DNA of 64,000 nucleotides from Flagellimonas abyssi. Lineage in GTDB: Bacteria > Bacteroidota > Bacteroidia > Flavobacteriales > Flavobacteriaceae. The notes under the pieces were generated by a model. That model made no database searches. It was not told the origin of the DNA and saw only the letters and a list, made by a program, of their open reading frames with translations. Position 1 is the first letter of the stretch. Every line of letters starts with the position of its first letter. This document shows, in pieces, positions 25,113 through 34,125 of this stretch. The position numbers and the translations under genes were made by a program. The DNA lies in contig NZ_JAHZSV010000003.1 in NCBI RefSeq assembly GCF_019457905.1, positions 456,516-520,515 on the forward strand. Reading direction: 5' to 3'.

Positions 25113-28100
25113 TTATGTAGTTGCAGTTTCAATTTGTTCTTGTTTGCGTTCTTGCCGTGCCAACTTTCTTTTTCTAATCCTTAGCTTTAGCTTGTATACC
25201 AAGGTGAATAGGATAGGTACAACAATCAGTGTCAGGAAGGTCGCCACCAACAATCCGTAGATTACGGTCCAAGCCAACGGTCCCCAAAATATTACGTTGT
25301 CACCTCCAAAATAAATACCAGGGTCAAACTCGCTCATTAGGGTAAAGAAGTTGATATTGAATCCTGTTGCCAATGGAATCAAACCTAAAATGGTGGTAAT
25401 GGCAGTTAGCAATACGGGACGCAATCTCGATTTTCCACCTCTTACAACGGATTCCAAGAAATCATCAGGCTCCAAAAGCCCATCTTCATCAAGGTCTAAT
25501 TTCACCTTTTTTCTATCGATTAGCAGTTGGGTGTAATCCAATAGTACCACACCATTGTTCACTACAATACCTGCTAGGGAAATAATTCCCATCATGGTCA
25601 TCATGATAACAAATGCACTTCCCGTAGCAACGATACCGCCAAATACGCCTATCAAACTCAAGAAAATCGCAAGCATGATAATGCCCGGTTTACTAATTGA
25701 GTTGAATTGGAATATCAGAATAAAGAATATCAGTCCAAGACCGGTGAAAAAAGCACCCATCAAAAAGGCCATTTGCTTATTTTGTTCCTCTATCTGACCT
25801 GTATAATCTATTTTGATATCATCCGGAAGATTTTCGAAATCGTTCATTTCTTCCTGAATTTTGCCCACAATGGCACCGGCATCCGTATAGCCCGAAGCCA
25901 ATGCTGAATATACGGTTACCACCCGTTTTACATCCCGGTGCTTTATAGCACTAAACCCGGTGCTGTTCGTTTGCTTGGTGACAGCCGAAATAGGAACTTC
26001 CTTGATCTGTCCACTGGACGGGTCCCTAAATGTGATGCGCTGGTTGAAAAGGGCACTGGTATTGTACCGGTCCTCTTCGTTGAACCTCACATAAATGTCG
26101 TAATCTTCACCACCTTCTTTGTAAATACCGGCTTTGGAACCAAAGATGGAACTACGGAGCTGTTGGCCGATCTGACCGGTTGCAATGCCCAGCTCACCTG
26201 CTTTTTTACGATCTACCTGTACCAACATGGATGGCTTGGATTTGTTTACATCTATCTTGAGCTCATCAATTCCGGGAATGTTCCTTGAATTGATAAAATT
26301 TCGCATTCTTTCCGCGGTATTGATCAATTCGGTATAATCCTCTCCCTCCAATTCTATGTTGATGGGGTAACCGACGGGAGGCCCAACGGCGTCTTTTTCA
26401 ACGGAAATGGCAACACCAGGATACACATCTTTCAATGCTTCCTGTACTTTTCTCAAAAGTTCTTGGCTATCCGCACCTTCACGGTATTTGAATTCCCGTA
26501 AGGTGGCCGTGATTTTACCCCTGTTCGGCATTTCCGCACTGGAACCACCATCGGTCTGGGGGTTACCGGCACCTTCTCCTACTTGGGATACGGCACTTTC
26601 GGTCATAAAATTGTAGTCACCGTTTATGTAAGCGTCCGAATTGATGATGTCGTATACCCGCTCTTCAATGTCCTTGGTGATTCGATTTGTCTTTTCTATA
26701 TCGGTCCCTTCAGGATATTCGATATAGACAATGATCTGGTTGGGCTTATTATCTGGGAAAAACTCCACCTTGGTTCTTTGGCTGCCTACTGAAGCACCAA
26801 AACCAATAAAGGCAATTACAAGTAGGACAAAAGTGGTAATGGCAATAAAAATGGGCCTTCTTCCAGCAAGGGAATAGCGAAGAGTCTTTTCGTAAAAGCT
26901 TTCCCATTTGGGAAGGATCCTATTTTGGAATATCCCGGCCCAGTTTCTTAGGAACAAACGATAAATCCATAACATAATCGCAGTTAGCACCATCAGCGAC
27001 CCTAATGACCTATATGCTCCACCGAAGATAACGATGAGAATACCGATAACGGAAATAATGGATGTAATGCGCACAATCTGTTTTAGGGGCATCTCCTTGT
27101 CCTCAGTGGTCATGTATCTAGATACCAGAACCGAGTTAAAGAAAATCGCCACAAATAGGGATGACCCCAAAACCACCGATAGGGTAATAGGGAAGTACTT
27201 CATAAACTGCCCCATGATGCCCGGCCAAAGTCCCAAGGGCACAAAGGCTGCAACTGTAGTCAGTGTGGATATGATAATGGGGAACGCAATTTCGCCGATA
27301 CCTTTTTTCGCAGCTTCGATACGTGGCATTTTTTCCTCGTCCATAAGACGATAAATGTTTTCCACGACCACAATTCCATTGTCCACCAACATTCCTAGTC
27401 CCATAATAAGTCCAAAAAGTATCATGGTGTTCATGGTGTAGCCCAAAACGTTGAGTATCATCAGCGACATGAACATGGACATTGGAATGGCGAAACCTAC
27501 GAACAATGCATTTTTGAAGCCCAAAAAGAACATCAGGACGGTTACCACCAAGATGATACCGAAGATGATATTGTTTACCAGGTCATCTACTTGACCAATG
27601 GTCTTGGACGATTGGTCGTTGGCTATGGTTACCGTAAGATCTTGAGGAAATTCATTATCAATGGCATGGTCAACGATTACTTTGATCTGGTCCACTGCGT
27701 CGACCATGTTTTTACCGGAACGTTTTTTTACATCGAGCATTACCACGGGGTGTCCAAACTCCCGTGCATAGGTGGTCTTTTCCTCTTCCTTAAAGGCAAC
27801 CTTGGCGATATCCTTTAGGTAGATCGGGTTTCCGTTTTCGGATTTCACCACAAAGTTTTCCAGTTCGTTGGGCTCATCGATTTCTCCAACTATCCTAATG
27901 GTTCTACGTTGCCCGCTGGCAATAAGATTTCCTGCAGAGGTCGTCAGGTTTTCGTTGCTGATACTGTTTATGACATCGTTGAAACTGACCTTGGCGGCCA
28001 TCATCTTGTAAATGTCCACGGCAACTTCCACTTCTTTTTCTTGGGCACCGCGAATGTCCACTTGCTTGATTTCTTGAAGGCCTTCTATTTCGTCTTCCAA

Positions 28101-28625
28101 GTATTCACCGAACTCTTTGAGTCTTTCAATAGGGTAGTCTCCGGAAATGTTGATGTTAAGTATGGGTATTTCCTCGGAAAGGCTCAAGTCAAAAACATTG
28201 GGTTCTACTTTGGCCCCGTTAAAGGTGGGCCAATCCTCCCCGGCTGTTTTGGAGTCGACTTCGTCCTTTACTTTTTGAAGGGCTGCCTCGACCGAAATGT
28301 TTTCATCAAACTCCACAATGATCATGGAGTAATCCTCTTGTGAGGTAGAGGTGATCTCTACCAGATTGCTTACGGTCTTGAGTTCGTCTTCAAGTGGGTC
28401 TGTGATGAGTTTTTCAATGTCCTCCGCGGTGTTTCCCGGATAGATTGAACTGATGTATATCTTGGTCTCTTTTACCTCAGGGAAGCTTTCCCTGGGCATG
28501 CTGAAATAAGCCATGCCACCAAGGATAAGGATAACCAGGATCAGCACATACATTGTGGTCTGGTTATCGATGGCCCATGAGGACAGCCGAAACTCCTTGT
28601 CTACACTTTTCTTTTGTTTGCTCAT
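25113..28625 (-). CDS. RND efflux pump permease (HAE1/AcrB-like)
   Basis: 1170 residues with the RND layout: helix 1 near residue 25, large periplasmic loops, helices 2-6 around 350-600, a second loop, and helices 8-12 before the C-terminus. The proton-relay helix carries GLIMGLGMLVDNGIVVVEN with the conserved aspartate, and VVNNGVVLLDY marks the second half. Exports drugs, bile-like compounds or other hydrophobic substrates using proton motive force. Last gene of the TetR-TolC-MFP-RND operon, 20 bases after the adaptor. Substrate unknown. Confidence 0.93.
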   Translation of the reverse strand: MSKQKKSVDKEFRLSSWAIDNQTTMYVLILVILILGGMAYFSMPRESFPEVKETKIYISSIYPGNTAEDIEKLITDPLEDELKTVSNLVEITSTSQEDYSMIIVEFDENISVEAALQKVKDEVDSKTAGEDWPTFNGAKVEPNVFDLSLSEEIPILNINISGDYPIERLKEFGEYLEDEIEGLQEIKQVDIRGAQEKEVEVAVDIYKMMAAKVSFNDVINSISNENLTTSAGNLIASGQRRTIRIVGEIDEPNELENFVVKSENGNPIYLKDIAKVAFKEEEKTTYAREFGHPVVMLDVKKRSGKNMVDAVDQIKVIVDHAIDNEFPQDLTVTIANDQSSKTIGQVDDLVNNIIFGIILVVTVLMFFLGFKNALFVGFAIPMSMFMSLMILNVLGYTMNTMILFGLIMGLGMLVDNGIVVVENIYRLMDEEKMPRIEAAKKGIGEIAFPIIISTLTTVAAFVPLGLWPGIMGQFMKYFPITLSVVLGSSLFVAIFFNSVLVSRYMTTEDKEMPLKQIVRITSIISVIGILIVIFGGAYRSLGSLMVLTAIMLWIYRLFLRNWAGIFQNRILPKWESFYEKTLRYSLAGRRPIFIAITTFVLLVIAFIGFGASVGSQRTKVEFFPDNKPNQIIVYIEYPEGTDIEKTNRITKDIEERVYDIINSDAYINGDYNFMTESAVSQVGEGAGNPQTDGGSSAEMPNRGKITATLREFKYREGADSQELLRKVQEALKDVYPGVAISVEKDAVGPPVGYPINIELEGEDYTELINTAERMRNFINSRNIPGIDELKIDVNKSKPSMLVQVDRKKAGELGIATGQIGQQLRSSIFGSKAGIYKEGGEDYDIYVRFNEEDRYNTSALFNQRITFRDPSSGQIKEVPISAVTKQTNSTGFSAIKHRDVKRVVTVYSALASGYTDAGAIVGKIQEEMNDFENLPDDIKIDYTGQIEEQNKQMAFLMGAFFTGLGLIFFILIFQFNSISKPGIIMLAIFLSLIGVFGGIVATGSAFVIMMTMMGIISLAGIVVNNGVVLLDYTQLLIDRKKVKLDLDEDGLLEPDDFLESVVRGGKSRLRPVLLTAITTILGLIPLATGFNINFFTLMSEFDPGIYFGGDNVIFWGPLAWTVIYGLLVATFLTLIVVPILFTLVYKLKLRIRKRKLARQERKQEQIETATT

Positions 28626-28645
28626 AATTTATTTGCTTTGGCTGT

Positions 28646-29818
28646 CTAGCTATTTTTTATGTTGACTTTTTGTCCTTCTTTCACACTTCGGGCACCTTCA
28701 TCGATAATGGCATCCCCTTCGTTTATTCCGGAAAGTACTTCAACGTAATCGCCTTGTGTTTTTCCTGTTGTGATCACCACTTTTTTGGCTACTGGATCAT
28801 TCTGAATGGAATCGGCATCCACCAAATACACATATTGCTCGCCATCGGCGTTTTCTGACAGTACACTTTGCGGGATAAGGATGGCCTTTTCACTGGTATA
28901 ATCATTGATCATTACCCTTGCGGTAAGATTTGGTTTTACCTTGCCACCTAGACTTGGTACTGGAATTTCTGCTGTAAAAGATCTATTGCTGGGGTTGATG
29001 AAATTTCCGGTTTGCCTGATTGTGGTGGTAACACTATCACCAAGAACAGGGAAGAACACTTTTACATCTTTGCCAGTGGTAACATTTGGTAAGTGGCTCT
29101 CGGGAACTTCCACGTTAATGTACATATTGGAGAGGTTCACAATTCGGAACACTTCGGAACCTGGACCTGGGCTTACTACGGTCCCCTCATCTTTTATAAC
29201 ATCGTCGATTATACCGGTAAACGGGGCACGGATGCTCGATTTCCCTACTTGGCTTTCCATCTGTTTTACGGCACTTTGTTGTGCTTCGTAATTGGTCTTG
29301 GCCTGTAGGTACTGTATTTCTGAGCCGATGTTCTGTTCCCAAAGTCTTTTTTGACGTTCAAAAGTAGTCTTGCTCAATTCAGCCTGTGTTTTGAGCTGTG
29401 CCAACTGACTGGAAAGTCCACCATCATCTATAGTGGCCAGTAATTGTCCTTTGGAAACTTTTTGACCTTCTTTTACGTAAACGCGATTCAAGGTTCCGGA
29501 CATTTCGGGATATATGAGTACGTTTTGTTTGGTCATAACATCTCCTTGGAGCTCCAAGTAGTGGTCAAATTTCTCTGGATGTACCTCGATTGTGGTTACC
29601 AAGGGCAGTTTTTCGGATTTGTCGAGCAGGGCAATGGCAGAATCCAAGGATTTTAATTGGCCTTCCAACGCTTTCTTTTGGCTGGAAACCTCTGCATGTT
29701 TGGAACGGATTGTCTCAATGTCCTTGCTGGCCAACGCTTTGTCCAAAGACTTGTTGCTGTTGCCTCCGCAAGAAGCCAGAACTACTGCGGTTAGTGTTAT
29801 ATATATTGCTTTTCTCAT
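28646..29818 (-). CDS. RND efflux periplasmic adaptor (membrane fusion lipoprotein)
   Basis: 390 residues. Lipoprotein signal ending LASC, Cys17 lipidated. A coiled-coil hairpin (about residues 30-65 and 125-190) surrounds a biotinyl-lipoyl-like domain with VKEGQKVSKGQLLATID, followed by SIRAPFTGIIDD and beta-barrel domains. Links the RND permease to TolC. Sits between the TolC and RND genes, spacing 22 and 20 bases. Confidence 0.93.
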   Translation of the reverse strand: MRKAIYITLTAVVLASCGGNSNKSLDKALASKDIETIRSKHAEVSSQKKALEGQLKSLDSAIALLDKSEKLPLVTTIEVHPEKFDHYLELQGDVMTKQNVLIYPEMSGTLNRVYVKEGQKVSKGQLLATIDDGGLSSQLAQLKTQAELSKTTFERQKRLWEQNIGSEIQYLQAKTNYEAQQSAVKQMESQVGKSSIRAPFTGIIDDVIKDEGTVVSPGPGSEVFRIVNLSNMYINVEVPESHLPNVTTGKDVKVFFPVLGDSVTTTIRQTGNFINPSNRSFTAEIPVPSLGGKVKPNLTARVMINDYTSEKAILIPQSVLSENADGEQYVYLVDADSIQNDPVAKKVVITTGKTQGDYVEVLSGINEGDAIIDEGARSVKEGQKVNIKNS

Positions 29819-29840
29819 GATGGAATGGTTTTCTCTTTTG

Positions 29841-31172
29841 TTATTTGTTTAAAATATTTTCCAGTGCTGTCTTTTTGTTGATGACATCTACCATGGACTG
29901 TAAATATTCCTGTTGGCTTGTGTACAATTGGGTTTGGGCCTGTCTCAATTCAAAGCTGGTTGCCAATCCTTCCTCGTATTTAACCTGATTTTTGTTTTCT
30001 ATGCGTTCGGCCAGTTCCAAGTTTTCTTTGGAAGTTCCATACTGCTCTATGGCAAGGATATAATCACTTTTGGCACTTTCCAATTGGAGACGGATCTGTG
30101 CTTGAGCCTCGGTGAACTGTGTCTTGGCCTTTTCCAAAGCTATCTTGGCGCGCTGTGTGCTTGCACTTCTGCCGAGAGAACTGAAGATAGGTATGTTAAG
30201 GTCTACTCCTAAAATGGACGACCCGAACCATTGCTGACCGCTGTCCAAAAAGTTAAAATCATTGCTGAAGGAGTTTCCTCCGTAGTTGATAAAGGCATTC
30301 AATGTGGGAAGCGCACGACTCTTGGCCAATTTTAATTCCAAAAACCGTTGTTCGTTGAGGTTGGCGGCCATTTTATAGTCCACATTGTTCTCAATATTAA
30401 ATTCGGAATCAATTAACCCAAAATCAATCTCCTTTTTGGTAAGGTCATCCAGATTTTCGGTCAAAATCGTCGGTGTCTCAATGGGAAGCCCCAGTACCAA
30501 GTTCAACATTTGAAGGGTTATCTTCTCCATTCGACGGGCATTTTTCAGCTGGTTGTCCACCGTTGAGAGTGTTATCTGTAATTGATCTACGCTTTCCTCA
30601 TCACCAAGGCCATTTTCATAGATTCGCTTGGTTTCGTAGAGGTTTTCTTCCAGTGTGGATTTGTTCTTTTCCGAAATCTGAACACTTTCTCGAGCTAAAA
30701 GCACATTTCCGTAGGCTTCCACCACAGATTTTCGGACTTCCAGTTCCGTTTTTTCCTTATTGTTCTGACTGTATTCCAAAAAAGTTTTGGTGGCCTGAAC
30801 ACCTACAATGTAGGAGCCGTCAAATATCTGTTGCCTTAGGGTTGCTGTTGCTGACATGGATTGTGCTTGACCAAATACAACTTCTTGATACGTTCCAGGT
30901 TCCCCACCAAAAAACTCGGCAGGAATCTGTGAAACAGGTTGTTTTAACTGGTTTTGATAGCTAACGGCACCATTGATCTGCGGAAGTCCGGTTGCAATGG
31001 TCTCCCATTTTTGCTTTTGTGCATCTACAATGTCTCGCTCAGCGTTTATGGAGCTATAGTTGTGCTCCAATGCGTAGGCAATGGCCTGGTCCAAACTAAG
31101 GCTTGGTATGGTATCCTGAGCGGATGCCAGCCATGGTAGTATAAGTAATAGACTGATTAACGTTTTTTGCAT
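29841..31172 (-). CDS. TolC family outer-membrane efflux protein
   Basis: 443 residues. Signal peptide MQKTLISLLLILPWLASAQ, then two long helical repeats with LSLDQAIAYALEHN at the start of the mature protein, the usual TolC/OEP opening, and a matching ATSFELRQAQTQL in the second repeat. Forms the outer-membrane channel of the tripartite pump. It begins immediately after the stop of the TetR gene (no intergenic bases), so regulator and pump are cotranscribed. Confidence 0.92.
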   Translation of the reverse strand: MQKTLISLLLILPWLASAQDTIPSLSLDQAIAYALEHNYSSINAERDIVDAQKQKWETIATGLPQINGAVSYQNQLKQPVSQIPAEFFGGEPGTYQEVVFGQAQSMSATATLRQQIFDGSYIVGVQATKTFLEYSQNNKEKTELEVRKSVVEAYGNVLLARESVQISEKNKSTLEENLYETKRIYENGLGDEESVDQLQITLSTVDNQLKNARRMEKITLQMLNLVLGLPIETPTILTENLDDLTKKEIDFGLIDSEFNIENNVDYKMAANLNEQRFLELKLAKSRALPTLNAFINYGGNSFSNDFNFLDSGQQWFGSSILGVDLNIPIFSSLGRSASTQRAKIALEKAKTQFTEAQAQIRLQLESAKSDYILAIEQYGTSKENLELAERIENKNQVKYEEGLATSFELRQAQTQLYTSQQEYLQSMVDVINKKTALENILNK

Positions 31173-31778
31173 TTATTCTTTATTTGAATTGATGATTGAG
31201 TTGAGTATTTTTCTTCCTTCTGGAGTTACAATGCCCCTTAAATGATATTCCAGATAATAATCCATTAGTTCCGCCTTACTGAAAATTTCCGTGGGAAACA
31301 GGCCATTGTCCTTTAAACTGGTTATCCCCGTAAAATAAATTCGAGATACAAATTCCACGTTTAGGTTGTCCCTGTAAATTCCCATTTGCATACCACGCTT
31401 CACATTTTTGGCTACACAACGATGGGTGCATTCAAATTGTACTTCCTTGAGGGACGTATAGATTTTTGGATAATATTTTTGTAATTGATACAGCGGTGAT
31501 GATTTTTCATCTTTTAAATGAAGCATCACAAACCTTTTGATTTCATAAAGCTCCTCAATAGGATTTTTTTGCAATGCCACGATATCATCTATGCCACATA
31601 CAATAAAATCGGTCATTGACATAGCGGTCTGCTGAACTAGGTCTGTTTTGTTCTTAAAATGGGAGTAAATCGTTTTCTTGGATATCCCCATCTCATGTGC
31701 CAAATCGTCCATGGTAATACTCTTAAACCCAAGATTTAAGAACATCTCACCTGCTTTTTGAATAATCTTTTCCCTCAT
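31173..31778 (-). CDS. TetR/AcrR family transcriptional regulator
   Basis: 201 residues from the ATG at 31778. N-terminal helix-turn-helix (residues about 1-48) contains ITMDDLAHEMGISKKTIYSHF, the family signature. The C-terminal part is a helical ligand-binding domain with no annotated ligand. The longer frame to 31817 is rejected because it would place the start inside the operator and the -7 box. As first gene of the efflux operon it should repress its own promoter and thus the pump. Confidence 0.92.
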   Translation of the reverse strand: MREKIIQKAGEMFLNLGFKSITMDDLAHEMGISKKTIYSHFKNKTDLVQQTAMSMTDFIVCGIDDIVALQKNPIEELYEIKRFVMLHLKDEKSSPLYQLQKYYPKIYTSLKEVQFECTHRCVAKNVKRGMQMGIYRDNLNVEFVSRIYFTGITSLKDNGLFPTEIFSKAELMDYYLEYHLRGIVTPEGRKILNSIINSNKE

Positions 31779-31787
31779 AATCAGGGG

Positions 31788-31818
31788 CAAATGTAAAGAT
31801 GGAAACTTTAAAAACAAA
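31788..31818 (-). promoter_or_regulatory. Promoter of the TetR-efflux operon
   Basis: Minus strand: TTTG (31815-31818 as CAAA), 19-base spacer, TACATTTG (31788-31795), matching both Bacteroidota promoter elements at normal spacing. The ATG at 31778 is 9 bases past the box, so the message would have almost no leader. Confidence 0.7.
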
Positions 31819-31830
31819 AAAAGTTTCCAT
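31799..31830. promoter_or_regulatory. TetR operator (perfect 11-bp inverted repeat)
   Basis: ATGGAAACTTT (31799-31809) and AAAGTTTCCAT (31820-31830), separated by 10 A-rich bases. The repeat covers the region between the -33 and -7 boxes of the operon promoter, the right place for repression by the TetR protein encoded next to it. Seen in sequence; binding is inference. Confidence 0.7.
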
Positions 31831-31997
31831 GGTTTTACAATTTTTTAACGAAGGGGTTTTATCATTTGTTTCAACGGGACTCTTTTGTATTGGCGAACAC
31901 AGGGCTAAGTTGTGCATCTTTGTCGATGGTATTGCCATCAATGTTTCCCAACCGCCAAAAAAAGGGACTGAACTGAAGTAAGTATTTCTTCTTGCTG

Positions 31998-32429
31998 TTA
32001 GTTTTCTTCTGTTGTATCATGATTTTCGTTTTTGATTTTTCTTACATATGTTTTAAAAGCTTCTTCACCTTCCTCTTTCCAAAATTGGTCGTAGTGCTTC
32101 CATTCATCAAAATCCCTTCTCCAAGACCCACATTTATTGGACGATTTAATCTTCTTTTTGTGACTGCCGCTCTTGCTTTTTCCACCGCCTCCGCCAAAAC
32201 CGAACAACAGTTTAGCTAAAATAAAGACGCCCAAAGCTTGCCAGTAGGTAACGCTTCCCACACCAAAAAGGTCTGGCATCAACCAGTTCCAAAGCCGCAT
32301 CAGCAGATAATTGGCCAGCAAGAATATAACTACCCCCAATATGACCATGGCAATAACTTTAACCACCTTTTTCACGGTTCTCTCCACCTTCTTTTCTACC
32401 GCTTTCTCGAATTCTTTTTTATGTTCCAT
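31998..32429 (-). CDS. Membrane protein coupled to a sigma factor
   Basis: 143 residues. A Lys/Glu-rich N-terminal helix (residues 1-25), two hydrophobic segments (about 26-48 and 62-80) and a basic, glycine-rich tail (GFGGGGGKSKSG) with a WRRDFDEWKHYDQFWKEEG cluster. No family recognised. The start lies 11 bases inside the end of the sigma factor gene, so the two are translationally coupled. It could be a membrane anchor or anti-sigma factor of an unusual kind, but no zf-HC2 motif is present. Confidence 0.6.
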   Translation of the reverse strand: MEHKKEFEKAVEKKVERTVKKVVKVIAMVILGVVIFLLANYLLMRLWNWLMPDLFGVGSVTYWQALGVFILAKLLFGFGGGGGKSKSGSHKKKIKSSNKCGSWRRDFDEWKHYDQFWKEEGEEAFKTYVRKIKNENHDTTEEN

Positions 32430-32967
32430 AACTCAGTTCTTTTAAATTCTCTAATGTTTTTGATAGTTCCGACATGGCCCTGTGCCTTCTGGACATTAAG
32501 GTGCCTTGCGGTATTCCTGTTCTTTCTGTTAGTTGTTTGTAATTGTATCCTTCAAAATCAATGGCGATAATGATATCTCTGTACGCAGGTTTTAAATCTT
32601 CTACGGCTCTTTTGAGCGCTTGTTCCATTTCTTGGGAGTAGCGGTTGTCCGCATCCCCATAAAAGAACTCAGCAAATTCCCGCCATTGTTGGTCTATATC
32701 CTCACTAGGCAATTTCCTTTCCTTTTTGCCGCGCATAATGTCTATGATTCTGTTCCTAATGGCATTGTACACAAAGCCGCCCACGTTGGTTATGGGCAAT
32801 GCATCATCCGATCGTGAAAACATTCGCAGCGCAACATCCTGCACAATATCTTCCGCATCCCTTTCCGATGTATCCCTGATCTTGGACTGCACATAGGAGC
32901 GCAGCGAGCCATACTCCTCGTTAAAGAAGTCGGTCAGGTTGTTGCGATTATCGGTTTTGGCTGCCAT
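32419..32967 (-). CDS. RNA polymerase sigma factor, sigma-70/ECF-like
   Basis: 182 residues. Region 2 is seen as DAEDIVQDVALRMF followed by VGGFVYNAIRNRIIDIMRGKKER; region 4 as LKPAYRDIIIAIDFEGYNYKQLTERTGIPQGTLMSRRHRAM (in part). It directs RNA polymerase to a dedicated promoter set. A small membrane protein overlaps its 3' end. Divergent from the polyprenyl synthase gene with 174 bases between, including a palindrome at 33070-33084. Confidence 0.87.
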   Translation of the reverse strand: MAAKTDNRNNLTDFFNEEYGSLRSYVQSKIRDTSERDAEDIVQDVALRMFSRSDDALPITNVGGFVYNAIRNRIIDIMRGKKERKLPSEDIDQQWREFAEFFYGDADNRYSQEMEQALKRAVEDLKPAYRDIIIAIDFEGYNYKQLTERTGIPQGTLMSRRHRAMSELSKTLENLKELSYGT

Positions 32968-33069
32968 TCGGTCGAATCAGGTTGCTTTTCACTTATAGAG
33001 ACGAACAAAAACTATTTCATTGCAATTTTTCTGAATTTTTTTTTCAAAAGATTCCTTTTTTGGAAGGGA

Positions 33070-33084
33070 GGATACTTTGTATCC
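33070..33084. promoter_or_regulatory. Palindrome in the sigma factor / prenyl synthase intergenic region
   Basis: GGATAC-TTT-GTATCC is a perfect 15-base palindrome, 57 bases before the prenyl synthase ATG. It contains TACTTTG, one base short of a -7 box, so it may combine promoter and operator. Confidence 0.35.
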
Positions 33085-33141
33085 GGCTTTTAAGATGCTA
33101 AGTCCATCACAAATTGAATATTTGAATGTATTTTTGGCTCT

Positions 33142-34125
33142 ATGTCAGATATCGATATCATTAGTCAGTACAGGGAGCAGTTTGTTACGTACCTCAATGA
33201 AAGGAACCAGTTAGGGGAGCCGAAGAATCTCTACGAGCCCGTGAAATATATTTTGGGATTGGGGGGTAAAAGAATGAGGCCTATCCTCACCTTAATGACC
33301 GCCGAGGCCTTTGGAGGTAAGGTAGAGTATGCTATGGACGCCGCATTGGCAGTGGAGATGTTCCACAACTTTTCCTTGGTCCACGATGATATTATGGATG
33401 ATGCACCGTTGCGAAGGGGTAAAATTACCGTACACGAAAAATGGGATGTGAACACAGGAATCTTATCGGGCGATGCCATGTTGATTTTGTCCTATCAGTT
33501 CTTTGAAAGTTATCCTGCAGAAACTTATGTTGAACTCACTAAATTGTTCAGTAAAACTGCACTTGAGGTATGTGAAGGGCAACAGTACGATGTGGATTTT
33601 GAGACCCGGGACGATGTAACCATTGTAGAATACCTCAAAATGATTGAATATAAGACCTCTGTTTTGGTCGCTGCCGCTATGAAGATGGGGGCCATCGTGG
33701 CCAATGCGTCCCAAAAAGATGCCGATGCCATTTATGAATTTGGTCGTAACCTGGGCATTGCCTTTCAATTACAAGATGATTATTTGGATGCCTTTGGAGA
33801 TCCTAAAACCTTCGGCAAGCAAGTAGGAGGGGATATCATGGAGAACAAAAAGACCTATTTGTACTTAAAATCCTTGGAAAAAGCCTCCAAAGATGACCAA
33901 GAAGGGTTGTTACACCTTTATTCCATTAAACCTGATGACTCTACTGATAAAGTCGAGGCGGTAAAAATTATTTTCAAGGAAAGTGGCGCAGTGGAAGAAA
34001 CCAAGTACGCGATAAAGAGTTTTACGCAAAAAGCATTTGATGCCCTGTCCGAAACTGACTTGCCTGAGAAAAACAAGGCTTTGCTAAAGCAATTTGGTGA
34101 AAGTTTAATGGAACGGACCGTTTAG
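33142..34125 (+). CDS. Polyprenyl diphosphate synthase (trans-isoprenyl family)
   Basis: 327 residues. First aspartate-rich motif HDDIMDDAPLRRG (D82-D87) and second QLQDDYLDAFGD are both intact. Condenses isopentenyl diphosphate with allylic primers to give C15-C20 or longer chains for quinones and carotenoids. The adjacent converging lycopene cyclase suggests a role in carotenoid supply (GGPP), but chain length cannot be assigned by eye. Its stop overlaps the cyclase stop by 4 bases. Confidence 0.9.
   Translation: MSDIDIISQYREQFVTYLNERNQLGEPKNLYEPVKYILGLGGKRMRPILTLMTAEAFGGKVEYAMDAALAVEMFHNFSLVHDDIMDDAPLRRGKITVHEKWDVNTGILSGDAMLILSYQFFESYPAETYVELTKLFSKTALEVCEGQQYDVDFETRDDVTIVEYLKMIEYKTSVLVAAAMKMGAIVANASQKDADAIYEFGRNLGIAFQLQDDYLDAFGDPKTFGKQVGGDIMENKKTYLYLKSLEKASKDDQEGLLHLYSIKPDDSTDKVEAVKIIFKESGAVEETKYAIKSFTQKAFDALSETDLPEKNKALLKQFGESLMERTV

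Noticed and set aside
31799..31981. Plus-strand open frame upstream of the TetR gene
   Set aside because: It coincides with the TetR operator and has no similarity or promoter; chance frame.
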